Assembly: GCA_040388605.1 (NCBI GenBank)
Contig: JAZKBN010000062.1
Coordinates: 1 to 64,000, forward strand
DNA: 64,000 nt
DNA from: JAZKBN01 sp040388605
Lineage (GTDB): Bacteria > Bacteroidota > Bacteroidia > Cytophagales > Flexibacteraceae
Direction: 5' to 3'
Shown here: positions 28,501 through 35,267 of the stretch, in pieces
Position numbering within the stretch: the first letter of the stretch is position 1
How the letters are laid out: every line of letters begins with the position of its first letter
The notes under the pieces: model-generated
Databases searched by the model: none
Seen by the model: only the letters and a program-made list of their open reading frames with translations
Told to the model about the DNA's origin: nothing
Translations under genes and position numbers: made by a program

Positions 28501-29387
28501 ACCTTGTGCAGGCAGATCTGGGCGGGCAGTTCGAGAACGCGATCTATACCGCCCAAAGCACCGGGCAATACGCAGGCCGATACGGCAGCTATGTAAACGG
28601 TGTGGCTAACAACGGCGGCAGCAGGTACCTGGCTTCCATGCAGGGTTTCTTTATGAGGGCTAACCTTAATAATTCAGGAACGCTGTTCTTCCAGAACACC
28701 CACCGCGTTACAACGTATATGAACCCAAGCTTCTACCGTACAGAATCAAGGGCCGATTTAATTCGCCTGCAACTCTCGGCAGCCGGAAGCGCGGATGATG
28801 AAACGGTTATCTACTTTGAAAATGACGCATTTGGCGGTTTCGATAAGGATAAAGATGCCGGTAAGGTGCACGCAGGCGGCATGAGCCTCTACAGCTTAAA
28901 CGGCAGCGAGCATTTCTCAATTAACTGCCTGCCTTCGGAAATGCTCAACAGCTCCAATACCCGTGTGCGCCTTGCATACGCATCTGTGGCCGAAGGAATA
29001 CATACCCTTTCCGCCCTGGAATCTGATGCCAACTGGTTCATTTTTGACCATACCGACAGCCGCCTGCATGCCATGCCTTACAGCTTCAGCACTGCTAAAG
29101 GCCGTTTCGAAAATCGGTTGGAACTGGTTCGAATTAATACTGTTAGCGGTATTAGTACTGCCGGTCCGCAATTGAGCTTGCATCCTAACCCTTCTAACGG
29201 AAGCCTGCAGTTAAGCCTGCCCGGACAAAGCCAAATAAACATTTATGATGCCGCCGGCCGCCTGATGCAAAGCTCCGAAATGAATAATATGCGTACACTT
29301 GATATATCGGCCTTCCCGGCCGGGGTGTATATGCTGCATTGTACAGGTGCAGGCAACAGCTCGGTGCATAAGGTGGTAAAGCAATAA
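22518..29387 (+). CDS. Giant surface protein: IPT/TIG, Ig-like repeats, two nested NHL propellers, type IX (type A) tail
   Basis: 2289 residues as assembled, with a signal peptide (to about residue 24). In order: an IPT/TIG domain (45-135, GVTLTIAGENF); Ig-like repeats of about 80 residues, many marked by LWSNG/YWSNG and GSYTV; an NHL-type six-bladed-like propeller (about 237-550; repeats such as GTGTAASFNHPSDVAIDNAG, N-YVAD-NxIRKI); more Ig-like repeats; a second propeller (about 849-1175); further Ig-like repeats; a PKD-like domain; a beta-helix-like stretch; a conserved module with AGNPYPSPIDW; and a type A sorting tail (LHPNPSNG, INIYDAAGRL, PAGVYML, KVVKQ). Both propellers interrupt an Ig-like domain. 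Ten N at 27165 keep the frame. Probably an extracellular adhesin or cell-surface structural protein; no enzymatic motif seen. Confidence 0.88.
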   Translation: MRKTFKLLLTLFALLTCTGYVRAVGLAPSGSGGSFYNLLNGHEAGAANHPLLGPNATSFSPTSAGPGVTLTIAGENFTTNNVVSVTVGGKTASITSVADAQIKVKVPCDAASGHIVIDYNGVWATDDLSGFTFVAITKPTITVTSGSATVCSGNAVTLSSNAASGWLWSNGETTKTITTENSGSYTVQTISNGCTSAVSNATTVTILATPVRPVIRALSGTALCPGNTAYLQVPDEYYEVEDFAGQAGASAWVDDNGTDARFSFPRGIAIDASGNIFIADYYNNRIRKLAPNGDVSTFAGSGTAGSANGTGTAASFNHPSDVAIDNAGNLYVADIDNYLIRKITSAGVVSTYAGNGDRGTVNSTRLNSAFTDMAAIATDKSGNVYLSQGGANNVVRKITSTNVTTFIGSTQGHADGTGTAAKTGNIMDIAVDTAGNLYLADFNSYIRKVTPAGVVSTIAGTGNGSIIDGPVASATLSGSNGIAVSASGSEIYFSNGIYIRKISNGYITTLVKSDGNTVAFGVPENMVFDAAGNLFTCNPGSNIIRKATFTSLANSSVLWSDGNTSRIRPVSDNATLSARLVMASCTSDISAVATVTMGTPPSAATITVSGSLAICTGSNVVLTSSASTGIKWSGSSTSTNQSITVSSAGTYTINTISGTCTTVGESVTVTTVSTPAVPTFSVSGTINICEGSTYSLSAVSAASTGFIWNNGATGKTLNITESGVYSVKLFSGSCTSAYSNSVTINVIPKPATPAISAPIGLTSCSGAHVILTSSAVHGNRWSNGDTTQSSVVTTAGSYTVYVISGGCSSATSAASVVVAGTIPLQAGITSATTASCDGSPITLTAMSGPVVSTFAGNGTNGFANGTGAAASFNQPYGMAKDASGNIYVADYSNHLIRKVTPQGVVSTFAGTGTGGHDDGTLTTATFFYPRDLTFDPFGNLFVAEFGNRSIRKITPAGNVTTFVGNPLLAPGNTDGTGSAALLNGPYDIESDASGNLYLLDMISARIRKITQAAVVTTFAGSTQGTADGTGTNAQFGVCYGMTIDALGNLYVAEISTGLIRKVTPAAVVTTFAGSSSTRGYIDGTGASAGFGSPSSVAADASGNLYVTDNSYIRKITSAGVVSTLPAGNGTFGYADGVGSNARLSNPFGIIVDASGNLIISESPTGKLRKIVQVSVTPTAYLWSNGETTSTISAAISGSYTVQSIYGSCTAAASDAKVITIGTQPAIPTISAPGGTTYCSGTVTLTSSLADAYYWSNGSNAQSIQVTAGSYYVYIVTNGCVSPGNSATTVVTNTAPSSPSVTQGSAVEVCSGATTTLTATSAAGYYWSTGETTQSIAVGAGSYTVKSVTGACTSAASSATVVTSTVLNAPAVTPAGPVSVCSGETTTLTASAAAGYLWSNNATTQSITVGAGSYTVKLVSGSCTSAAGTATVVTVGTGTPPSVSVLNNESTTICPGSTITLVAGGGSAAKAPTQYLWSNNATTPTIAVTAAGTYSVRFINNARTCTSGVSNVITVTNAAPNTPTISASDNTTLCSGQSVRLSSSSASGNLXXXXNATSQTITVAASQAGSYTVRVISGTCTSQSSLPTVVTDASNPVISGGITGSTAVQPGSTHTYSVSPVTGATSYSWEFEGSGTITGSGATVSITFGTQSGTLIVQAETPCGTSEPAYIDVDIASASVTDLAISSNQSISGTYNNVTITGSPTVTLSGDLTVQGNITVPDGATFNTNCHNVTGSGTFTLQAGGTLKVCNTAGISASGSTGAVQTAGRSFSNDANYEYLGIAAQLTGSGLPGKVRNLTVNNEYNVSLSNPVSVSRVLDLKLGFLFTNDQLTLLSDAGGTAMVINNVGRTIGTAKVQRYITATVNSGTGYRHYSSPVVNQSLSGLTSTSGNFTPMLNTDYNTAARPGSVTPFPNVFTFDESRISTQHDTFSLGWKVPTGIMETCRGYSVNIGANQTLQVSGDLVNAETSVDFTGGSANNSGWLLAGNPYPSPIDWNLVQADLGGQFENAIYTAQSTGQYAGRYGSYVNGVANNGGSRYLASMQGFFMRANLNNSGTLFFQNTHRVTTYMNPSFYRTESRADLIRLQLSAAGSADDETVIYFENDAFGGFDKDKDAGKVHAGGMSLYSLNGSEHFSINCLPSEMLNSSNTRVRLAYASVAEGIHTLSALESDANWFIFDHTDSRLHAMPYSFSTAKGRFENRLELVRINTVSGISTAGPQLSLHPNPSNGSLQLSLPGQSQINIYDAAGRLMQSSEMNNMRTLDISAFPAGVYMLHCTGAGNSSVHKVVKQ
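27165..27174. other. Scaffold gap of 10 N
   Basis: The gap falls in an Ig-like repeat just after ASGNL. Sister repeats read LWSNNATT, so about W-S and one base of the next codon are missing; a true length of about 7 would fit. The frame continues. Confidence 0.98.
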
Positions 29388-29497
29388 GCAGAATGCCCGC
29401 TTAATACCGGGCAGCCTAAAAATGTACTATTTAACAAGACAGGTTCCGGCTTTTGCAATCAGCAATCACCGGGCCTGTTTATAAACCATAAAGATTT

Positions 29498-29746
29498 ATG
29501 AATTTCCAATTCCTTATTATTACTGATAAACTTAAGGTAACCATTGTGTTGCTTATCATTGCCATGTTTGTCGCTCTTGTCCCGGCACAGGCACAGGACC
29601 CAGGCGATCCGGGCGATCTTGGTCCAACTCCTTCGGCACAGCCGGCAGGGGTGCCCATAGACGGCGGTGCAAGCCTGCTGGCAGCTGCCGGAATAAGCTA
29701 TGCCGCCAAGAGAATAAAAGCACGCAGGAAAGCGAAGGCATTATAG
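29498..29746 (+). CDS. Short exported protein with PIDGG C-terminal motif
   Basis: 82 residues. An N-terminal hydrophobic segment (VTIVLLIIAMFVALVPAQAQ) acts as a signal peptide. It is followed by a D/P/G-rich stretch and the C-terminal pattern VPIDGGASLLAAAGISYAAKR ending in basic residues (KARRKAKAL). This tripartite end (short motif, hydrophobic helix, positive tail) resembles the PID-CTERM-type short proteins described in Bacteroidota and, in general form, exosortase or sortase substrates. No matching sorting enzyme is in the window. It follows the giant surface protein by 110 bases and has its own terminator. Confidence 0.75.
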   Translation: MNFQFLIITDKLKVTIVLLIIAMFVALVPAQAQDPGDPGDLGPTPSAQPAGVPIDGGASLLAAAGISYAAKRIKARRKAKAL

Positions 29747-29761
29747 TACCTGATTAATATT

Positions 29762-29810
29762 AAGCAGCCCTGCCAGAGCGTAATTTTGGCAGGGCTGCTT
29801 TTGTTTTTAT
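29762..29810 (+). terminator. Strong rho-independent terminator
   Basis: Perfect 14-bp stem (29762-29775 with 29787-29800; AAGCAGCCCTGCCA and its complement) with an 11-base loop, followed by TTGTTTTT. It ends the PIDGG gene transcript. Confidence 0.9.
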
Positions 29811-30131
29811 TTAAGTACCACATTGCAATTTTACCTGTACCTGCTTTGCAATGTTTTGAGCAGGAGGAATGGAGCTTAGGGGTCAGGGTTCTTTTGATTG
29901 CCATCGGCCGGATTTTATCAGTTAATATGCAATAATAAATTGCCCTTATATCTGTATAAAACTGAAACAAAACAATTTGCAAGCAATCAATTGCCAACCC
30001 GAAAAAACGTAATTTTTTAAAGTTCTGCCATGCCAAAACAAGGTAATTGCGTACTCACAACGGTGCAATAAAAATTAATTATCTTCTGCCTGCCCCGGAA
30101 TATCTCTGTCTTTCAATCCGCTGTTTTTTTG

Positions 30132-30139
30132 TATTTTTG
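30132..30139 (+). promoter_or_regulatory. -7 promoter element for the second PA14/CHU_C protein
   Basis: TATTTTTG matches TAnnTTTG exactly, 114 bases before the start at 30253. A weak -33-like CTTTC lies about 18 bases upstream. The rest of the 29811-30252 spacer shows no other feature I can support. Confidence 0.5.
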
Positions 30140-30252
30140 CGTAAGCTTCGTAATAGATTCCCGGCTGAACCCGCCGCCGGTGTTTTGTGCTTAGGCACCC
30201 TTAATGCCTGCCCAAGCCTGATATACGCTGCCCGTACCCAATTAACCGATTA

Positions 30253-33200
30253 ATGAAAAACTTTTTCCTGCCCTTATTGGCGGCTGTATTATTCTGCCTG
30301 CCTGCTTTTTCACAAAATCCATACATTTCACGTCCCGAGATTGTTACCGCTTCGGGGGGCGCCGCTTATTTCTGCCAGGGAGAATCTTTCCAGGTGAAGT
30401 TTGATGCTGAAGGCATGAACGACCCTAATGTTTTCAACGTTGAGCTAAGCGACCAAAACGGCAACTTTGCCGCACCAACCATTATTGGTTCGGTACCCGG
30501 CGGGAACACGCAAAACCAATATGCAACCTGCACTGTGCCATTGGGACAAACACCCGGCAACGGTTACCGCATTCGCATAAAAAGCTCTAACCCATCAGGC
30601 ACCTACAGTGTGCAGAACAATGTGGCCATTACCATTAACGGGGCCCGCACAGTAGTTTCTGCGCAGCCCAACCGCTTCGGGCAGAATAATTGGGTGGCGC
30701 ATTGCTATACCTGGGCTCCCACCGGTCCCGGCACTATCGGGAACGGGAATACGCAGAACATTTTCCCGACAAACAGCTATAAAGGCTATTTTGTAATAGA
30801 CAGCCTGAACTTTAATTATAACTGGGATTATGCGCCAATGCCAGGCGTGTTTTCCGGCGACAGCAATTTTGTACGCTGCTCTTATACTGAAAACTACAGC
30901 ATCCGATTCCGGCGCAGGCAAACTTTTGCACCCGGCTTTTACAACTTCCTTGTCGGGGCCGACGATGGCATTCGCCTGAGCATAGACGGCGGACAAACCT
31001 GGATAATTGATGGTTATACCGAGCAGCCCTATACCGAATACAGCGCCAATAACGGCTGCGGTACCGAGCTAAGCGGCCCGGTAGATTTGGTGGTGGAGTT
31101 TTGGCAGCGACTGCGCCAAAGCCATGCCCGCGTGAGAATTACCGCCACAGGCAACCCGGCTGAAAACCCGGTGTTTGCTCCGGGCCAAAATGAAATGACG
31201 CTTTGCAGGAATTCTGATCCTGTTCAACTGGTTGCAAGCCCTGCGGGCGGAACATTTACAGGTAACGGCGTAACGCCGGGCGGCCTTTTTACAGCATCAA
31301 GGGTGCAGGGCAGCAATGCTGTGGGAATAACTTACAGAACCGGCACCAGCAATTGCGTAAAGCAATCTTCTATTATTATCAGGCTCAGCGACGGCTCAAA
31401 TGCCGCCTTCACCATGCCCGATACCGCATTTTGCCAAACTGCAGGCCCGGTTACTGTTACAGCTGCCGATGGCGGTTTCGGAAAGCTGAGCGGCCCCGGG
31501 GTGGTAACTGATTCCCTGAAATTTGATCCTGCATTGGCAGGTCCGGGTTTCCATAACCTGCGGTACATCAGCTCGCAAATAGCGGGGTGCCCCGATACTG
31601 TTTTCAAAAAAGTGCACGTTTACCCGGCTGCCCCGGCTGTTGCCGTAAACCCGCTCCGCCTTGAAACTACATTTTGTAACGATAATGCTGCCATTAGCCT
31701 TGTACCATATTTCAGCCCCGCAGGCGGTACATTTACGGGCCCCGGCGTGCGAAACGGACTTTTAAGCCCGGCAGGTTTAACAGGCAACCCGAAAGTCTTC
31801 TACCACATTGGCCAGGGCCCCTGCCGTGATTCCACAAGCCTGAACTTTACCGTAATTCCCCGCGGCGATGCCGAATTCAGCGGCCTCGATTCTGCTTACT
31901 GCTCCGGTGGGCAGCCTGTTCGCTTACAGCCCCTGCAACCCGGCGGAACCTTTTCAGGTATTGGCATAATAGGTAATACTTTTTTACCCTCAACGGTACC
32001 CCCTACCGGGGAACAGGTTGAAATAACTTATATAGTTGCCGGCGGGCAAAATGCATGCTTCGATACCGTGAAAAAATACGTTCGCGTTTATCAGTCATTG
32101 CAAAATATACAATTGAACACCCCGGCAACGGTCTGCTCCAATTCAGGCATTTATCGTCTTGAGGCCAGCCTGAAAGGCGGCACATTCAGCGGACCCGGCG
32201 TAACAGACAACAACTTTAACCCGGCCGGGCTGGGCGGCAACGTGTCGGTTAAATACCGCATAGGCTCCGGCGTTTGTACCGATTCTGCCGTTTCTGTAAT
32301 TCTGGTAAGGCGCGCTCCCGTTGTAAGCCTATCAGAAGTTGATACTGTACTATGCCTTTCCGAAGCGCCTGCAGCCATGAAGATAACGCCCTCAGGTGGT
32401 CTGCTTACCGGCCCCGGCCTTGTAAACGGCCTTATCGACCCTGTATTGGCAGGCATTGGCAGGCACAGCTATTTCTATAAATATACCAACCCTGAAGGTT
32501 GTTCCGACAGCGCAACAATTACCGTGCATGTTTACACCAACCCTGCCTTCAGTGTTCAGAACGATACCTCGGTTTGCTATGGCGAGCCGGCCAATTTCAG
32601 CGCCGCGCTCAGCAACGGTAATTCCGATGACTATGTGTTCTCATGGGAAGATCCCAAAGCGAACATTCTGTACACAGGCAGGCAAATAAGCCCTGTTATA
32701 CCCAACAGCACAGGCCTGAACCTGCGCGTAACCCACAGGCAAAGCGCTTGCTATACATCCTTTACAGGCGGTACTGCCCCGGGCCAACCGGGTTGGGTAT
32801 CTGTTAACGAGAGCTTTAACCTGGTTATGAAAATTGATACTGTTTCGGGCTCAGCAAGCAGCTTCCCGCTAACGGTTAAGCTGGTTAACCAAAGCACCCT
32901 GGTGCGAAATAACGCCGCTGCCGATGAAAATTCCGGCATCATGTTCCTTGTAAACTGGGGCGACGGAAACAGCATTCAAACGCCCGGGTTCAGCGGATTG
33001 CAGCATACTTATGATCGCCAAGGGAACGAGCTTAGCCACAAGTACACAATCAGCACCACTGCCTGGGACAACAGCCGCGGTATTAACGGTGCCTGTATTA
33101 AATCTTCCGCCGACAGCTTTACAGTTTGGCATGATAACATTACCAACATAATTACCCCCAATGCCGATGGTTATAACGACGCACTCGTTTTCCCCCGCCT

Positions 33201-33369
33201 TGCCGACCAAAGCAGGCTTATTGTAATCAGCCGATGGGGTAAAGAAGTGTACAGCAGTAACGCTTACGACAACAGTTTTACTGCCGCAGGCCTGCCGGGC
33301 GGCGTATATTATTATATACTTGAAGGCAACGGCCAAAAAGCCCACGGCGCTTTCACGGTTCAGAAGTAA
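30253..33369 (+). CDS. PA14/Ig-like surface protein with CHU_C (type B) sorting domain
   Basis: 1038 residues with a signal peptide (AFSQ). Residues 20-330 match the N-terminal part of the protein at 2284: an Ig-like domain, then a PA14-like module (FYNFLVGADDGIRLSIDGG, DLVVEFWQR). The middle holds about six beta-sandwich repeats with a GGTFxGxGV-type motif, different from the WQ-repeats of the paralog, and a PKD-like domain follows (LVNWGDGNSIQTPGFSG). The C-terminus is a complete CHU_C domain (NIITPNADGYNDAL, ISRWGKEVY, GGVYYYIL, FTVQK). Cell-surface or secreted through the type IX system. It is 18 bases upstream of the cvpA-like gene. Confidence 0.87.
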   Translation: MKNFFLPLLAAVLFCLPAFSQNPYISRPEIVTASGGAAYFCQGESFQVKFDAEGMNDPNVFNVELSDQNGNFAAPTIIGSVPGGNTQNQYATCTVPLGQTPGNGYRIRIKSSNPSGTYSVQNNVAITINGARTVVSAQPNRFGQNNWVAHCYTWAPTGPGTIGNGNTQNIFPTNSYKGYFVIDSLNFNYNWDYAPMPGVFSGDSNFVRCSYTENYSIRFRRRQTFAPGFYNFLVGADDGIRLSIDGGQTWIIDGYTEQPYTEYSANNGCGTELSGPVDLVVEFWQRLRQSHARVRITATGNPAENPVFAPGQNEMTLCRNSDPVQLVASPAGGTFTGNGVTPGGLFTASRVQGSNAVGITYRTGTSNCVKQSSIIIRLSDGSNAAFTMPDTAFCQTAGPVTVTAADGGFGKLSGPGVVTDSLKFDPALAGPGFHNLRYISSQIAGCPDTVFKKVHVYPAAPAVAVNPLRLETTFCNDNAAISLVPYFSPAGGTFTGPGVRNGLLSPAGLTGNPKVFYHIGQGPCRDSTSLNFTVIPRGDAEFSGLDSAYCSGGQPVRLQPLQPGGTFSGIGIIGNTFLPSTVPPTGEQVEITYIVAGGQNACFDTVKKYVRVYQSLQNIQLNTPATVCSNSGIYRLEASLKGGTFSGPGVTDNNFNPAGLGGNVSVKYRIGSGVCTDSAVSVILVRRAPVVSLSEVDTVLCLSEAPAAMKITPSGGLLTGPGLVNGLIDPVLAGIGRHSYFYKYTNPEGCSDSATITVHVYTNPAFSVQNDTSVCYGEPANFSAALSNGNSDDYVFSWEDPKANILYTGRQISPVIPNSTGLNLRVTHRQSACYTSFTGGTAPGQPGWVSVNESFNLVMKIDTVSGSASSFPLTVKLVNQSTLVRNNAAADENSGIMFLVNWGDGNSIQTPGFSGLQHTYDRQGNELSHKYTISTTAWDNSRGINGACIKSSADSFTVWHDNITNIITPNADGYNDALVFPRLADQSRLIVISRWGKEVYSSNAYDNSFTAAGLPGGVYYYILEGNGQKAHGAFTVQK

Positions 33370-33387
33370 TTTCCGAAATTCACCTGC

Positions 33388-33915
33388 ATGAAACCCCTCG
33401 ATTTTATTTTACTGGGCCTTATTTTATGGTCGGCATGGTCCGGGTATAAAAAGGGCTTGGTCGCCGAGGTTATAAACACGCTTGGGCTTATTGCCGGTAT
33501 AATTGCCGGCTTCATGCTCCTTGATTTAAGCGTTAATCTTATACGCCCGTTTTTCCCGAAGGCAGGCGTAATTCTGCCGGTTATTGCTTTTATAGGCGTT
33601 TTCCTTTTCGTAATCTGGTCTTTACGCATGCTGGCTTTTTCGGTAAGAAAAATCCTGAAGCGAACACTTTTCGGTACACTTGATTCTGCGGCAGGCGGCG
33701 CGGTGGGTATATTAAAAATTACCTTTACCATAAGCACCATGCTTTGGGTAGCGGGCCTAATTGGTCTGAAGCTGCCCCGGCACTTAACCAACGATACTTA
33801 TATTTACCCGGTAGTAGCTACCATAGGCCCAAAAAGCCTGCGCTTTCTTTCCTTCCTGCTGCCCTTTCTCGGAGATTTGGCCGCAATGGTGCAAAAGCTT
33901 TTTAAAGCGAAGTAG
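33388..33915 (+). CDS. CvpA family membrane protein
   Basis: 175 residues with four hydrophobic helices in the typical CvpA arrangement: LDFILLGLILWSAWSGYKKGL, the NTLGLIAGIIAGF helix, a third around VIAFIGVFLFVIWSL and the AAGGAVGILK helix characteristic of the family. CvpA proteins sit in the inner membrane; in Enterobacteria they affect colicin V production and envelope stress resistance. It follows the CHU_C protein closely (18 bases) and ends before a convergent gene. Confidence 0.88.
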   Translation: MKPLDFILLGLILWSAWSGYKKGLVAEVINTLGLIAGIIAGFMLLDLSVNLIRPFFPKAGVILPVIAFIGVFLFVIWSLRMLAFSVRKILKRTLFGTLDSAAGGAVGILKITFTISTMLWVAGLIGLKLPRHLTNDTYIYPVVATIGPKSLRFLSFLLPFLGDLAAMVQKLFKAK

Positions 33916-34007
33916 CCGGAAATTATTTGGATTACAACCTGTGCTGCCCGGATTAAAAAACAAGCGCAAAGAAAGCTTCTAAGATTGCAGCAGATTCAAC
34001 CTTCGTA

Positions 34008-34937
34008 TCAGGAAGATGTTTCGTCTTCCGCAGCCAACAGGTTTCTGAGGGCAGCCCGCATGGTTGGATAATTGAATTTAAAGCCTGCGCTGCGAATTCT
34101 CTCACAGCTTACATAAGCCCCCTCAATAAGTAAGTCCGCCATTTCTCCCAGCCCGATTCTCAGCAGGAATGCAGGCAGGCGCGGCAGCCAAATGCCTGCA
34201 TGTAAAATATCAGATGCCTGTTTAACGAAGCTGTCGTAATTACCGGGTTCGGGCGCGGCAAGGTTATAAGTGCCGGCAAGCTCAGGGCTTTGAAGGGCAA
34301 AGAGTATTGCCCGGCAAAGGTCATCTATATGAATCCAGCTGATTACCTGTTGGCCGCTGCCCAAGGCGCCCACATGTAGTTTTACAGGCTTAATCATTTC
34401 GGGCAGCGCACCGCCTTCCATGCCCCAAACATTGCTGAACCTGAACTTTATAAACCTTTGCGGAATGCTGCGCAGGTTATCAAGCGCCTGTTCCCATGCC
34501 GCAGTTGCCTCGGCCTGGAAGCCTGTTCCCCTTGGCGATATTTCAGTAAAAACCATACCCGGCCCGCCGCTGCCATAGAGCCCAGTGGCAGATGCGGCAA
34601 TAATGGTGCTCAGCTTGCCTGTTCTTTTAGCATACTCATACAAGGTTTTGGCAGCATTTACGCGGCTGTCTATAATTTCTTTTTTGCGCTTGGAAGTCCA
34701 GCGGGCTGCGCCTATGTTGGTACCGGCAAGGTGAATAACGGCATCTGTATCTTTCAGGGCCTCGGGGTCCATTTCACCTTTTTCGGGGTTCCATGCAAAG
34801 CTGCGAACGCCTTTAAAGGTATCTTTTTCCGGGTGCCTGCTAAGCCAAACCACGCTGTAGCCGGCCTGCTGCAAAAATGCGGTAAGCTTTTTACCAATAA
34901 ACCCCGAACCTCCTGTAATCAGCACCTGAGCTGCCAT
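34008..34937 (-). CDS. TIGR01777 family epimerase-like SDR protein
   Basis: 309 residues. An N-terminal Rossmann NAD(P)-binding motif (VLITGGSGFIGKKL) is followed by the family's hallmarks: SFAWNPEKGEMD, AVIHLAGTNIGAARW, SASATGLYG with the active-site-type Ser/Tyr region, FRFSNVWG and HIDDLCRAI. TIGR01777 proteins (E. coli YfcH) are atypical short-chain dehydrogenase/reductases; their substrate is unknown. Length fits the family. It is monocistronic and convergent with cvpA. Confidence 0.92.
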   Translation of the reverse strand: MAAQVLITGGSGFIGKKLTAFLQQAGYSVVWLSRHPEKDTFKGVRSFAWNPEKGEMDPEALKDTDAVIHLAGTNIGAARWTSKRKKEIIDSRVNAAKTLYEYAKRTGKLSTIIAASATGLYGSGGPGMVFTEISPRGTGFQAEATAAWEQALDNLRSIPQRFIKFRFSNVWGMEGGALPEMIKPVKLHVGALGSGQQVISWIHIDDLCRAILFALQSPELAGTYNLAAPEPGNYDSFVKQASDILHAGIWLPRLPAFLLRIGLGEMADLLIEGAYVSCERIRSAGFKFNYPTMRAALRNLLAAEDETSS

Positions 34938-35267
34938 TATATATCCTGATTTTGCCTGTTAATATGCCCGCATTTTTTTGAAGGCAATAATTTCTGTAAT
35001 TCCGGAAAAGACAAAAACCGGGCCTGAAAAAGTACTTCGGGCCGAATAATTTATAAAAATTCATTTACAAACTGCTGTAAAACTACACAACCTGGTTCCC
35101 ACACCACACGGGAACCAGGTTGCCTGAAAAATGCATGATTAAACGCCGGGCACTCTAACAGCCCGGCTAAAAAATTGCTCAGTATTACCATAGCCAGGGA
35201 AAGGCTATCTGTATTGAAGACACAATTACAGGCCCTTGGGTTGCCCGACCTGTTTTATTTTTTGAAA
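34938..35267. other. Intergenic region with a strong hairpin
   Basis: About 330 bases. A perfect 13-bp stem (35088-35100 with 35110-35122; CAACCTGGTTCCC and its complement) with a 9-base loop lies 145 bases past the end of the anti-sigma gene on the minus strand. On that strand the stem is followed by TGTAGTTTTA, so it may be a terminator for the sigma/anti-sigma transcript. Nothing else recognised. Confidence 0.6.

Noticed and set aside
29394..29413. Hairpin TGCCCG/CGGGCA just after the giant surface protein stop
   Set aside because: Six-base stem and no T-run; too weak to call a terminator.
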